DNA of 64,000 bases from Orlajensenia flava (GCF_004801905.1 NZ_SSSN01000011.1:47758-111757); one strand, 5' to 3'; shown: positions 24,703 to 34,379, counted from the first letter of the stretch. The notes: generated by a model not told the origin, from the letters alone. Translations and numbers: made by a program.

Positions 24703-24726
24703 CGGGTTCGAATCGATTCGATCCCG
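24703..24726. promoter_or_regulatory. Palindromic operator candidate in the efflux pump leader
   Basis: A 24-base palindrome with one mismatched pair is centred at 24714/24715. Its core TCGAATCGATTCGA is perfect and is flanked by CGGG and CCCG. Its position at the predicted transcription start fits a repressor site. No regulator gene is adjacent. Confidence 0.55.
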
Positions 24727-24840
24727 TCGGCCGATCGCTCGTCGGCCCCTGCTCGGTTCTCCCGTGATGCGACGCGCCTGCATCCGTCGGACCGGGCACC
24801 CGTGCGCCCTCCGCGCCGCCCCACTTTCGAAGGACCCCTC

Positions 24841-26115
24841 GTGACGTACACCGGCTCCATTCCCGCCATCACTCCCGACGCCGCCGTCAGCCACACCCAC
24901 CCCGGTGACCGACTAACCGCGCGCCAGCGGCTGGTGTACATCGTCGTGCTCGGCGCGCTGACCGCGCTCGGGCCGTTCACGATCGACACCTACCTGCCGG
25001 CCTTTCCGGCGCTGCAAAGCGAGTTCGACGTGAGCCCGGCCGTCATCCAGCTCACCCTGACGGGAACCATGGTCGGCTTCGGCCTCGGTCAGCTCATCGT
25101 CGGCCCGTGGAGCGACAAGGTCGGACGTCGCCTCCCCCTGATGCTCGCGACGAGCATGCACATCGCCTCGTGTATCGGAGCGGCCCTGTCTCCCGACATC
25201 TACTGGCTCGGCGCGTTCCGCGTGCTCATGGGCTTCGGGGCAGCCGCAGGCGGCGTGGTGGCGATGGCCATGGTGCGCGACCTGTTCGGCGGCCGGCCGC
25301 TCGTCAAGATGCTCTCGAGGTTGGCGCTCATCAGCGGTCTTGCGCCCGTGCTCGCCCCGGTGATCGGCTCGCAGCTCCTGCGCGTCGTCGACTGGCGCGG
25401 CATCTTCTGGGTGCTGGCGGCCTACGGAGCGCTCGTCATCGCCGCCGTCGCCCTCTTCATCGTCGAGACCCTGCCCGCCGTCGACCGCCGGGTGGCCGGC
25501 CACAGCACCGTCGGCCAGCGCTACCGAGCGTTGTTCAGCGACCGCGTCTTCGTCGGCGTCGCCCTCATCGGAGGAATGACCTTCACGGGCCTGTTCGCCT
25601 ACCTCTCCAGCTCCTCGTTCCTGTTCCAGGAGGTGTACGGCTTCACGGCGCAGCAGTTCGGGCTGCTGTTCGCCGTCAACTCCGTCGGCATCATCATCGG
25701 CGTGCAGACCAGCTCGCTCCTGATGCGCCGCGGCGTCGGACCTCAGTGGATCATCGCGACGACCACCATTGCGCTGGTCTGCTTGGCGACCACCATCGGT
25801 GTGCTCTCCGTCACCGGCGCCGGGCTCTGGGGCACCATCGTGCCGCTCTGGTTCTTCATCACCGCGTGCGGGTTCACTTTCCCCTGCATCCAGGTGCTCG
25901 CGCTCGCCAACCACGGCAAGGAGGCCGGCACGGCCGCATCCGTTCTGGGAGCCCTCAACTTCGGTCTCGCGGGCGTTCTCTCGCCCATCGTCGGCGTGCT
26001 CGGCGTCGGCAGCGCCCTGCCGATGGCCGGCGTCATGGCGACGACGGCACTCATCTCCATCGTTCTGCTCTGGTTCGTCGTGCGGCCGAGGACCGTGCCC
26101 GCCCTGGCACACTGA
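24841..26115 (+). CDS. Bcr/CflA-type multidrug efflux MFS transporter
   Basis: This 424-residue protein has 12 predicted membrane helices. The Bcr/CflA subgroup is recognised by LGPFTIDTYLPAFPAL in helix 1, GFGLGQLIVGPWSDKVGRRLP (loop 2-3), and GGVVAMAMVRDLFGG in helix 5. Such proteins export drugs or dipeptides by proton antiport. The GTG at 24841 has GAAGGA 7 bases upstream. A leader of about 140 bases carries a palindrome and a reading frame that ends over the start codon. The last 65 bases overlap the convergent DUF11 gene. Confidence 0.85.
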   Translation: MTYTGSIPAITPDAAVSHTHPGDRLTARQRLVYIVVLGALTALGPFTIDTYLPAFPALQSEFDVSPAVIQLTLTGTMVGFGLGQLIVGPWSDKVGRRLPLMLATSMHIASCIGAALSPDIYWLGAFRVLMGFGAAAGGVVAMAMVRDLFGGRPLVKMLSRLALISGLAPVLAPVIGSQLLRVVDWRGIFWVLAAYGALVIAAVALFIVETLPAVDRRVAGHSTVGQRYRALFSDRVFVGVALIGGMTFTGLFAYLSSSSFLFQEVYGFTAQQFGLLFAVNSVGIIIGVQTSSLLMRRGVGPQWIIATTTIALVCLATTIGVLSVTGAGLWGTIVPLWFFITACGFTFPCIQVLALANHGKEAGTAASVLGALNFGLAGVLSPIVGVLGVGSALPMAGVMATTALISIVLLWFVVRPRTVPALAH

Positions 26116-29100
26116 CGAGACGTCGCCGGCGCGCCTCGATCAACGCCCAGGCGCCCAGCAGGACGGCGGCCAGTGCCGCCAGCACCGAGACGCCGACGTC
26201 CACCCCGGTCTCACTCAGCCCGCTCGAGCCAGTGCCGGCGGGGGACGGGGCGGCCGGACTCGCCCCACCGCCGGGCACGACTCCACCACCGGGCAGGACT
26301 CCGCCACCGGGCGGCGGGGGTGGGGGCGGAGACACGAGGGGAGGCCCGAGCTCGACCCTTGCCGTGGCGTCGTTGTCCGACAACGAGTCGTCGAGCGCGC
26401 CCGAGCCGACGTAGCCGGTGTTGCTGAAGGCGGTGACGGTCAGCGCCGACGTGTCGAGCGTGATCACGACACTCGCCGACGCGCCCACCGCGAGCGGGCC
26501 GACCGGGCAGTCCACCACGATGTTGCCCTCCTGCTCGGTCGTGGTGCATTTCGCGCCTCCGCCGGTGACCTCGGCCGAGATCAGGCGCGTGCCAACGGGG
26601 AGCGTGTCGGTGAACACGGTGTCGGGCGCCGTCGCCGGACCGTTGTTGACGGCCTGCAGCAGGAAGGCCACCGGCTGTCCCGCGCGCGGGTCGTCCGTGA
26701 CGACCGACTTCGTGATGGCAGTGTCGGCCACCACCTGCACGTCGACCGTGTTGGATGCGGTGTCGTCGGCCGGGTTCGAATCGGGAGTGGCGGATGCCGC
26801 GGTCGCGGTGTTCAGGACGGGGCCCGGGGACAGGCCGTCGGGCAGCCGCACCGTGATCGCGACGCCCTGAGCGCGGCCGGCCACCAGCCCGCTCGCGGCG
26901 CAGGTGACCACGACGGGCGCGGGCGAGGACGTGCACGTCACGCCGAATGGCTGCAGGCCGACGAGGTCGACGCCGGCGGGGAGCGGATCGACGATGGTCG
27001 TGTTCGCGGCGTCGGAGGGGCCGGCGTTCGTCAGGGTGAGAGCGTAGGTCACCTCGGTGCCCGCCGACGGCGTGCTGCTGTCCGACGTCTTGCTCAATCG
27101 GAGGTCGGCGTTCCGTACGACGGCCGTGGAGATCGTCGAGGAGTTGTCGCCGGGGTCGGGGTCCGTCGTCTCGGAGGTGACCGAGGCCGTATTGGTCAGC
27201 GCGGTGATGGTCGATGCCGCGCTGAGGATGCCGGCGACTCGCACGGTCACGGTCTGGCCGGCCGGGACGGTGCCCAGGGTGCACGAGGGTCCGGTCGCTC
27301 CGGGCGTGCAGGACGGATCGGAGTCGCCCGCGCGGAAGGCGATCGCCGGGTCGAGCAGGTCGGCGACCACGACGCCGGCGGCATCCGATGGCCCGCTGTT
27401 GGTGACCGCGATGGTGTACCCCGCCGTGCTGCCCGCCACGATCGGGTCGGTGTCCGCCGTCTTCACGATGGAGAGGGCGGCCTGCTGCTCGACCCTCGTG
27501 GTGACCTCGGCCGTGTTGTTGGCGAGCTCTGGGTCGTTCGTCGTGCTCTTCACCGACGCGCTGTTCGTGATCGGCTGGCTGCCGTTCGAGGCGACCATGC
27601 CGTTGATGGTGATGACGACGGGAGGCGGTTCATCGGTGGACACCAGTCCCCGCACGACGCCGAGGTCGCAGCGCACCTCCCCTGCGGTCACCGTGCAGGT
27701 GCCCTGGCTCGGGGAGGCGGAGGTGACCGTGAGGCCCGCGGGGACGCGGTCGGTGACGACCACGTCCGACGCGTCGGAGCCGAAGAAGGTCTGCGGGGTG
27801 TTGGTGACGTCGATTCGGTACGAGAACGGAGCTCCGGCGACGAGCGGATCGGTGAGGCTGGTCTTGGCGATCGCGAGGTCGGCTGTCGGCGCGGTGATCG
27901 TCTCGGTGATGCTTGCGACGTTGTTGTCGGGGTCCGACTCCGGAGTGGATGTCGAGACCTGGACGGTGTTGGCGTAGGACCCGGGCTGCAGGGAGGACGA
28001 GACGATGACACCGATCTGGATGGTCGCGCTCTGTCCCGGTCCTAATGCGGCGGGCAGCGTGCAGGTCAGGTCGCCGCTGGATCCGGAGCAATCGGCGCCG
28101 TCGATGTAGGCGACCAGCGCGGAGGCTTCGAACGAGTCGACGATGGAGACCGCCCTCGCGGTGGACGGCCCGGCGTTGCCGACCGTGATGGTGAACAGCT
28201 CCTCGCCTCCGGGTGCGGTGGATCCGAGCGTGGCTGCCTTCGTCACCGAGAGGTCGACGAGCGCCGTGGTCTCCGTCACCGCCGTCGCCGAGTTGTCGGC
28301 GAGGGTGGGGTCCGGCGTGCTCGACGCGACCGTGGCGGTGTTGGTGAGCAGCGTGCCGATGTCGACGTTGCCTCCGACCCGGACCGTGATGGTGATCTCC
28401 GGCGCCGCACCGGGGGCGAGCACGCCGAGGGGGCACGTGACGGTGCCTGCATTCTCGGTGCACAGTGGGCTCGCCGAAACGAACGTGACCCCGCTCGGCA
28501 GCGGATCGGTCACCACCACGTCGGACGCGCTGGACGGGCCGAGGTTGGTCGGGTGGATCGTGTACGAGAACTGCGAGCCCGAAGCTGCCGACGCGGGAGC
28601 GTCCTTGTCGAGCGAGAGGTCGGCCGATGCTCGAGTGGTCGCCGTCCACGATGCGGTGTTGTTCGTACCGTTGGGGTCATCGGTGGTGCTCGCGACGGTG
28701 ACGGTCTCAACGGCGGCTGGAGTGCCCGAGTAGCCCGGCGGTACGCGCATGACGACGACGAGCGTGCGCGTCTCGCCGTTCGGCACGTCGCCCAAGGCGC
28801 AATCGAGCCCGGTCGCGTCCGCGGGCGAGCACGTTCCGGTGCTGGGTGTCGCCGACGTGAAGGCGAATTGAGGCGGGAGGAGGTCGCGGAGGGTGACGCC
28901 CCTCGCAGTCGATGGCCCGTCGTTGCCCACGGTGACGGTGTAGGTGATCGATCGACCGGCGACAGCCGGGTTCGGCGTCGCAGTCTTGGTCACGGCGAGA
29001 TCGGCGACGGCGGACACCGTTGTGGTGGCGGTGTCCGCGTTGTTCGAGGCGTTGACATCCGTCTGCGAGGCGGTGGCACTGGCTGTGTTCTCGATCGGGC

Positions 29101-31690
29101 CGGCCGGGACATCGCCGTCGACGGTCGCCTGGATGGTGACGGTGACGGATGCGCCGGGCGACCCGGCGATCCCCGCAGGGAGAGCGTCGATGCTGCACGT
29201 GACGGTGGCGCCGCTGGTGCACGAGCCGCGCGTGCTCGCGACCGAGGTCGCGACTATCCCGGCCGGCAGCTTGTCGGAGACGACGACGTCCGTCGCGTCG
29301 GACAGACCGGCGTTGGCGACGGTGATGGAGTAGGCGAGAGTGCGGCCGGCGACGACGGTCGCGGGCGCCGCCTTGCTCACGACGAGGTCGACCTGAGCGG
29401 CGGCCACGGTGATCGGCGCGACCGCCCGATCGTCGTCCGGCCTCGGATCGGGGGTCGCCGAGCTCACCGTCGCGACGTTGTCGATGGACGATCCCGGCGT
29501 GGCGGCAGAGGAGAGCAGTGCCGTCAGGTCGACCGTCATGGACTGGCCGGGCAGCAGCTGGGGCAGCGCGCACGTGGCGTTCGGACTAGGGGGCGCGCAG
29601 GTCGCGCCCGGTGTCACCGTCGAGGCGCCGGTGAGCACGAGCGTCGACGGGTCGGACACCGCATCGTTCACCGTCACGTTGGTGGCCGTGGATGGGCCGC
29701 GGTTGCTCACCGTGACGGTGTAGGCAGTCGTTCCGCCCGGCACCACCGTCGTCGGATCCGCGGTCTTGGTCACGACGAGGTCGGCCGACTGCATCAGCTG
29801 GGCGGTGGCTCCCGCGGTGTTATCGCCCGGGCGCGGATCCGCGGTGTCCGAGCCGACCGTGGCGATATCCGTCACGGAGGGGTCCGTCGAGCTCGGGTCG
29901 GTGCTTCCGGAGACGGTGATCGTCGCGGAGGCGCCGTTGGCGAGAGTGCCGATGGCGCAGTTCACCCGGTCCGGGGTGGTACTGATCGCGCAGTCGCCCT
30001 GTGTGGAGGTGGCTCCGCTCACCGTCACGCCGGCGGGTGTCGGATCGGCGACGACGACGTTGCTCGCGGCGTTGGGGCCGTTGTTGACCACGGTGATGGT
30101 GAACGTCGTCGGGCCCCCGGCGAGCGCCGGGTCGGGTGCCACCGTCTTGGTGATGGCGAGGTCGGCGAGCGCGGTGACGGGCGTCGAGACGGGCCGCACC
30201 TGGTAGGTCAGGGCGCTGCCCGTCGTCTGCGCGACGTAGTCGAGCTGCGCCCCGTTCGTCACCGTGGCGCCACCGGCGGCGGCATCGACCGTGGCTTCGA
30301 ATCGCACGGTCGCCAGCCCGTTGGGCGCGAGCACGCCGCCGCGCGCGCTGGTCGCGCCGGTTCCGACCCGGAAGCGCACGAGTCGGCCGCCCGGGTCGTA
30401 CTCGGCTTGGTCGTCACCCGCGGCATCCGTCTTCCGACCCGTCCCCGCGCCCGAGAGCACTTGCAGGCTGCCTGGAACATAGGTGATGTTCGGCGGGAGC
30501 GGATCGGAGAGCACCGACCGATCGGCCGGATCCTGGCCGACGTTCGTGACGTTCACGGTGTACTGCAGCCGGTCGCCGGGCTGCGCGGGTGAGTTGCCGG
30601 TGAGGTCGACGACCGACTTGCTCGACGGCGTGAAATCGGGGGCGAACAGGTTGATCGCGGTCGTCAGGACACCCGGGAAGTAGCGGTCGCCGCTGCTCGT
30701 GAAGCGGAAGTCCGCCGAGGTTGCCCCGTTCGGGATGACCCCCGATGCACCGAGCTGCTTCACGTCGAAGCCGAGCATGTTGCGGTCCGCCGGATTGCGC
30801 GTGGTGACCGAGACGCCGTTCCGGTCGTTCGAGCCGTTGAAGAAGTTGGTCCCGGGAGAGATCGCCGTGCCGAGCTGCGTCGTGTTCAGGGCGACGCTGT
30901 CTCCCGACGCCGAGAAGTCGCCCTCGTAGGCCACCATGCCGATCTGGGTGTCGACCGGGCCGGAGAGCGGCGCCAGGAATCCACTCGCGGTGACCGTCTG
31001 CGGTTCGCCCTGGCCGACATCCGCGAAGCCGTCGAACACGGTGAGGTTGCGCAGCGGCAGGTCGGGCGAGCGGTAGACGACGGCGAGCGACCAGCCGGCA
31101 TAGCGGTCCTCGCCTGTTCCGCCGCGCACGTTCGCGCCCCAGTAGTCCCCACCACCTCCACCGCGCACCAGCGCTGTCACATCGGCGAACTCCTGATAGG
31201 CCCGGTCGGAGGATGTCGTCGGCCCGAACGTCACCTGCGATGAAATCGACTGGTAGCCGGCGGCCCCCGGCACCTTGAACGACATCGTCCGCCGGTCACC
31301 TGTGGCTGCCGTGCCGCCGGTGCCCGCCGAGAGCCGTGCGCCCCAGTAAAGGCCCGCCCACAACACCGTTCCGCCCGAAGGAACATCGAGCTGAGCGCTG
31401 GACGAGTTGAACGTGGTCGGGTCAGCGTCGACGTCGAGGTTCGTCATGACGAACGAGTTGTTGTTGTAACGCGCCGAACCCGCTCGAGCGCCCACGCAGT
31501 TCGGGGCATCCGTCGGGCAGGTCTGCAGCTGGTTGCCGATCACCGCTATCGCACCGTTGTCATTGGTCTGGAAACGCACGCCGAACGGCGTGATCGACAG
31601 GCCGGTGGCCGACTGGGTCAGCCCCACGAGGACGAGGGCCGTCGCCAGCGCCGCGATGGCCGCGAGGAAGGATCGAACGCGTCTGCTCAT
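26051..31690 (-). CDS. Giant DUF11-repeat surface protein with sortase-like anchor
   Basis: This 1879-residue secreted protein has a signal peptide (to about residue 33), a unique N-terminal domain (about 34-350) and eleven tandem DUF11 Ig-like domains of roughly 120-130 residues. Each opens with a variant of ADLAITKTADP and has the NNGPSTA-NVVVTDPLPAGV signature. A Pro/Gly linker (about 1775-1805) leads to LSETG (1825-1829), a membrane helix and an Arg-rich tail, so it is probably linked to the wall by a class E-like sortase. LSETG is a variant of LPxTG/LAxTG, and the tail after the helix is longer than usual. Function is unknown; adhesion or a wall-spanning stalk is plausible. GGAGGGG lies 7 bases before the ATG. 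Its 3' end overlaps the efflux gene. Confidence 0.85.
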   Translation of the reverse strand: MSRRVRSFLAAIAALATALVLVGLTQSATGLSITPFGVRFQTNDNGAIAVIGNQLQTCPTDAPNCVGARAGSARYNNNSFVMTNLDVDADPTTFNSSSAQLDVPSGGTVLWAGLYWGARLSAGTGGTAATGDRRTMSFKVPGAAGYQSISSQVTFGPTTSSDRAYQEFADVTALVRGGGGGDYWGANVRGGTGEDRYAGWSLAVVYRSPDLPLRNLTVFDGFADVGQGEPQTVTASGFLAPLSGPVDTQIGMVAYEGDFSASGDSVALNTTQLGTAISPGTNFFNGSNDRNGVSVTTRNPADRNMLGFDVKQLGASGVIPNGATSADFRFTSSGDRYFPGVLTTAINLFAPDFTPSSKSVVDLTGNSPAQPGDRLQYTVNVTNVGQDPADRSVLSDPLPPNITYVPGSLQVLSGAGTGRKTDAAGDDQAEYDPGGRLVRFRVGTGATSARGGVLAPNGLATVRFEATVDAAAGGATVTNGAQLDYVAQTTGSALTYQVRPVSTPVTALADLAITKTVAPDPALAGGPTTFTITVVNNGPNAASNVVVADPTPAGVTVSGATSTQGDCAISTTPDRVNCAIGTLANGASATITVSGSTDPSSTDPSVTDIATVGSDTADPRPGDNTAGATAQLMQSADLVVTKTADPTTVVPGGTTAYTVTVSNRGPSTATNVTVNDAVSDPSTLVLTGASTVTPGATCAPPSPNATCALPQLLPGQSMTVDLTALLSSAATPGSSIDNVATVSSATPDPRPDDDRAVAPITVAAAQVDLVVSKAAPATVVAGRTLAYSITVANAGLSDATDVVVSDKLPAGIVATSVASTRGSCTSGATVTCSIDALPAGIAGSPGASVTVTIQATVDGDVPAGPIENTASATASQTDVNASNNADTATTTVSAVADLAVTKTATPNPAVAGRSITYTVTVGNDGPSTARGVTLRDLLPPQFAFTSATPSTGTCSPADATGLDCALGDVPNGETRTLVVVMRVPPGYSGTPAAVETVTVASTTDDPNGTNNTASWTATTRASADLSLDKDAPASAASGSQFSYTIHPTNLGPSSASDVVVTDPLPSGVTFVSASPLCTENAGTVTCPLGVLAPGAAPEITITVRVGGNVDIGTLLTNTATVASSTPDPTLADNSATAVTETTALVDLSVTKAATLGSTAPGGEELFTITVGNAGPSTARAVSIVDSFEASALVAYIDGADCSGSSGDLTCTLPAALGPGQSATIQIGVIVSSSLQPGSYANTVQVSTSTPESDPDNNVASITETITAPTADLAIAKTSLTDPLVAGAPFSYRIDVTNTPQTFFGSDASDVVVTDRVPAGLTVTSASPSQGTCTVTAGEVRCDLGVVRGLVSTDEPPPVVITINGMVASNGSQPITNSASVKSTTNDPELANNTAEVTTRVEQQAALSIVKTADTDPIVAGSTAGYTIAVTNSGPSDAAGVVVADLLDPAIAFRAGDSDPSCTPGATGPSCTLGTVPAGQTVTVRVAGILSAASTITALTNTASVTSETTDPDPGDNSSTISTAVVRNADLRLSKTSDSSTPSAGTEVTYALTLTNAGPSDAANTTIVDPLPAGVDLVGLQPFGVTCTSSPAPVVVTCAASGLVAGRAQGVAITVRLPDGLSPGPVLNTATAASATPDSNPADDTASNTVDVQVVADTAITKSVVTDDPRAGQPVAFLLQAVNNGPATAPDTVFTDTLPVGTRLISAEVTGGGAKCTTTEQEGNIVVDCPVGPLAVGASASVVITLDTSALTVTAFSNTGYVGSGALDDSLSDNDATARVELGPPLVSPPPPPPPGGGVLPGGGVVPGGGASPAAPSPAGTGSSGLSETGVDVGVSVLAALAAVLLGAWALIEARRRRLVSVPGRARSSAARRTRAERWR

Positions 31691-31709
31691 GCGCCGTCCC
31701 CTCCGGGTG

Positions 31710-31736
31710 AGGGTCCCCCGACGAGCGGGAGACCCT
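31710..31736 (-). promoter_or_regulatory. Stem-loop in the 5' leader of the DUF11 gene
   Basis: On the minus strand AGGGTCTCCCG pairs with CGGGGGACCCT around a five-base loop, with one mismatch. It ends six bases before the ribosome-binding site. It may stabilise the mRNA or affect translation. Confidence 0.5.
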
Positions 31737-31773
31737 GGTGGATGCAGCGGGGCGCCGAGGTGCCCGTTCGCCT

Positions 31774-31779
31774 AACCTA
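31774..31779 (-). promoter_or_regulatory. -10 box of the DUF11 gene
   Basis: On the minus strand TAGGTT lies about 85 bases upstream of the ATG at 31690, placing the stem-loop inside the transcribed leader. The -35 is not clear. Confidence 0.35.
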
Positions 31780-31814
31780 GTTCGCTATTTGTCGAGTGGG
31801 AAGAGGGCTGACGC

Positions 31815-31820
31815 TAGCGT
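31815..31820 (+). promoter_or_regulatory. -10 box giving a leaderless transcript (PAP2 gene)
   Basis: TAGCGT ends six bases before the ATG at 31827. Confidence 0.5.
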
Positions 31821-31826
31821 TGACGG

Positions 31827-32561
31827 ATGCACCGTCCCGCATCAATCGAGCCTCCCCGTGCCGTCCTGCGCCGGTGGCCGCTGTATCTCGGCGGCGGCGC
31901 GCTGGTTCTCGCCGTTCTTCTCGGGGTTCTCATCGTGGTGCGGCAGCAGTCCGGGCTCATCGGCCTCGACGAGGAATGGGCCGAGGAGATGCTCGACATC
32001 CGGGGGCCGGTCGGCACGGCCCTCGCGTTGTTCTTCGACACGGCGGGAGGCCACCTCGTCGGAACGTATGTCGTTCCGGCGGTCATCACCATCCTTCTGT
32101 TCGTGTTCAAGCGCCGCTGGGCGGCGTTCTACTTTCTCGTCACGACGCTCGCGAGCGCCCTCGGTGTGCAGATCCTGAAGCACCTGTTCGGCCGAGCCCG
32201 ACCCGAGGACATGCTCGTCACGTCGGACTTCGGCTCGTTCCCGTCCGGCCACGTGGCCAACGCGGTGACGATGGCCGTCACCCTGTCCGTGATCTTCCCG
32301 GTCGTGTGGGTGTGGATCGCCGGCGCGGCCTGGAGCATCATGATGGCGCTCAGCCGCACCTACCTGGGCGCGCACTGGCTCACCGACACGCTCGGCGGCG
32401 CGCTCGTCGGAATCGGCGTCGCCCTGCTGCTGTGGCTGCCGTTCGCCGCGTCGCTGACGGCGGAGCGACGGGGGCCGCCGTCGACCGGGACGGGCGCCGA
32501 GACGACGGATGCCCACACCACGCAAGCCGAGACCGCCACGACCGAGCCCACGGAGCGCTGA
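31827..32561 (+). CDS. PAP2-family membrane phosphatase
   Basis: This 244-residue protein has six predicted helices and the three phosphatase motifs: KHLFGRARP, FPSGH, and SRTYLGAHWLTD. Such enzymes remove phosphate from lipids such as phosphatidate or undecaprenyl pyrophosphate at the outer membrane face. An unusual Thr/Ala/Glu-rich tail of about 40 residues follows the last helix. The stop TGA shares a base with the ATG of the alditol oxidase gene, so the two are cotranscribed. No shared pathway is obvious. Confidence 0.85.
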   Translation: MHRPASIEPPRAVLRRWPLYLGGGALVLAVLLGVLIVVRQQSGLIGLDEEWAEEMLDIRGPVGTALALFFDTAGGHLVGTYVVPAVITILLFVFKRRWAAFYFLVTTLASALGVQILKHLFGRARPEDMLVTSDFGSFPSGHVANAVTMAVTLSVIFPVVWVWIAGAAWSIMMALSRTYLGAHWLTDTLGGALVGIGVALLLWLPFAASLTAERRGPPSTGTGAETTDAHTTQAETATTEPTER

Positions 32562-33817
32562 TGACGACGGATGCCGGAACCAACTGGGCGGGCAACCTCG
32601 CGTTCTCGGCGCGCGAGGTCGCTGCGCCGCGGTCCATCGACGACCTGCGCGGCATCCTCCGCGGCGCAGACCGGGTGCGCGCGCTGGGCACGAGGCACTC
32701 CTTCAACGACATCGCCGACACGCCCGGCGTCCTGATCACCACGGCAGCGCTTCCCGCCGAGGTGTCGATCGATTCCGGCGAACGGGTCGCCCGTGTCGCC
32801 TCCGGCCTGCGGTACGGCGATGTCGCCCAGCGCCTGGATGCCGCGGGCTGGGCGCTGGCGAACCTCGCGTCGCTCCCGCACATCTCCGTGGCGGGAGGCG
32901 TCGCGACGGGAACCCACGGTTCGGGCGATCGCGTCGGGTCGCTCGCCGCATCCGTCCGCGCAATCGAGCTGGTCACCGCGGACGGAGACGAGGTGCGCCT
33001 CGCCCGGGGGGACGCGACCTTCGACGGCGCCGTCGTGGCGCTCGGCAGCCTCGGGGTGGTCACAGCGGTCGAGCTGGACATCGAGCCCCGCTACAGCGTC
33101 GCGCAGACCGCCTATCCCGACCTCGCCTTCGACGAGGTGCTCGCCGACCTCTCGGCCGTCACCGGTGCGGGCTACAGCGTCAGCATGTTCACGAGCTGGG
33201 CGGATGCCGACCGCGTCGACGCCGCCTGGGTGAAGCGGCGCACCGAGCACGACGTGCCGCCCGATACCCTGCTGGGTTCGCCGGCTCGCGTCGACGACGG
33301 GCATCCGCTGGCCGAGGCTCCGCCCGATAACGCCACCCAGCAGGGCGGCCGCGTCGGCTTGTGGCTGGATCGGCTGCCGCACTTCAAGCTCGGCTTCACG
33401 CCGTCCAATGGGGACGAGCTGCAGACGGAGTACCTCGTTCCCCGAGCTCGGGCGACGGATGCGCTGAACACGATGCGCGACCTCGCGTCGCGCATCCATC
33501 CGCTGGTCATGGTGAGCGAGATCCGCACGGTCGCTGCGGATTCCCTGTGGCTCAGCCCGGCATTCGGGCGGGACGTCGTCGCCATCCACTTCACCTGGAA
33601 GCCCGACCAGCCCGCGGTCGAGGCTCTGCTCCCCGTGCTCGAGCAGGCACTGGCGCCGATGGACGCCCGTCCGCACTGGGGCAAGCTGTTCGCCGCGGAT
33701 GTCGACACGATCTCCGGGCTCTACCCGCGCTTCGACGACGCGCGTGCTCTGACCCGGCAGTTCGACCCGCGTCGGGTGTTCGTCAACCGCTACCTGGAGC
33801 GCGTGCTGGGACTCTGA
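32561..33817 (+). CDS. Alditol oxidase-type FAD enzyme
   Basis: This 418-residue protein belongs to the VAO-type sugar alcohol oxidases and aldonolactone oxidases. H46 in ALGTRHSFND occupies the place of the histidine that binds FAD covalently in Streptomyces AldO. GGVATGTHGSGDRVG follows in the FAD domain, and the C-terminal ALTRQFDPRRVFVNRYL is typical of the family. It should oxidise xylitol, sorbitol or a related polyol with oxygen, giving hydrogen peroxide. It starts at ATG 32561, overlapping the PAP2 stop by one base. Confidence 0.85.
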   Translation: MTTDAGTNWAGNLAFSAREVAAPRSIDDLRGILRGADRVRALGTRHSFNDIADTPGVLITTAALPAEVSIDSGERVARVASGLRYGDVAQRLDAAGWALANLASLPHISVAGGVATGTHGSGDRVGSLAASVRAIELVTADGDEVRLARGDATFDGAVVALGSLGVVTAVELDIEPRYSVAQTAYPDLAFDEVLADLSAVTGAGYSVSMFTSWADADRVDAAWVKRRTEHDVPPDTLLGSPARVDDGHPLAEAPPDNATQQGGRVGLWLDRLPHFKLGFTPSNGDELQTEYLVPRARATDALNTMRDLASRIHPLVMVSEIRTVAADSLWLSPAFGRDVVAIHFTWKPDQPAVEALLPVLEQALAPMDARPHWGKLFAADVDTISGLYPRFDDARALTRQFDPRRVFVNRYLERVLGL

Positions 33818-33866
33818 CCCGTGGCGAAGGGATGCCGCGCGCGGCAGATGCCGACAGCGCGACGCC

Positions 33867-33872
33867 TAGGCT
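33867..33872 (+). promoter_or_regulatory. -10 box giving a leaderless transcript (moaB operon)
   Basis: TAGGCT ends six bases before the ATG at 33879. It would drive moaB-moaE-moaA. Confidence 0.5.
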
Positions 33873-33878
33873 GGACGC

Positions 33879-34379
33879 ATGGACGCAGAGCGCGAGCGAC
33901 GCGCCGTGGTCATCACGGTGTCGGATCGCAGCGCCCGCGGACGGCGGGCGGATGTCTCCGGGCCGCGTGCCGTCGAACTGCTGCGGGCGGCCGGATGGAT
34001 GGCCGATGAGCCGCGGGTGGTGCCCGATGGTGAGGCATCCGTCCGCGAAGCGCTCTCTGCGGCGCTCGCCGACGGTGCCCGGCTGATCGTGACGTCCGGC
34101 GGAACCGGCATCGCGCCGCGCGATGAGACCCCGGAAGGCACCCGCCCTCTGCTCGTTCGCGAGCTGCCGGGAATCGCCGAGGAGCTCCGCCGGCGGGGCG
34201 CCGAGACCGTTCCGACGGCCGTGCTCTCCCGCGGACTCGCGGGCATCGCCGCGGGATCGGCCGGTGAGGCGCTCGTCGTCAACCTCCCCGGCTCGGTGGA
34301 TGCCGTCGAGGAGGGCATCGCCGTCATGCTTCCACTCGCGGCCCACGTCATCGACCAGCTCGACGGACGGGACCACTGA
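33879..34379 (+). CDS. moaB: MoaB/MogA-family molybdopterin adenylyltransferase
   Basis: This 166-residue protein activates molybdopterin with AMP before molybdenum insertion. It has the MoCF-binding fold: VVITVSDRSARGRR at the start, LIVTSGGTGIAPRDETPE (the diagnostic TSGGTG loop) and VVNLPGSVDAVEEGI near the end. MoaB and MogA cannot be told apart from sequence reading alone. It is the first gene of a plus-strand operon; its stop overlaps the moaE start by one base. Confidence 0.85.
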   Translation: MDAERERRAVVITVSDRSARGRRADVSGPRAVELLRAAGWMADEPRVVPDGEASVREALSAALADGARLIVTSGGTGIAPRDETPEGTRPLLVRELPGIAEELRRRGAETVPTAVLSRGLAGIAAGSAGEALVVNLPGSVDAVEEGIAVMLPLAAHVIDQLDGRDH

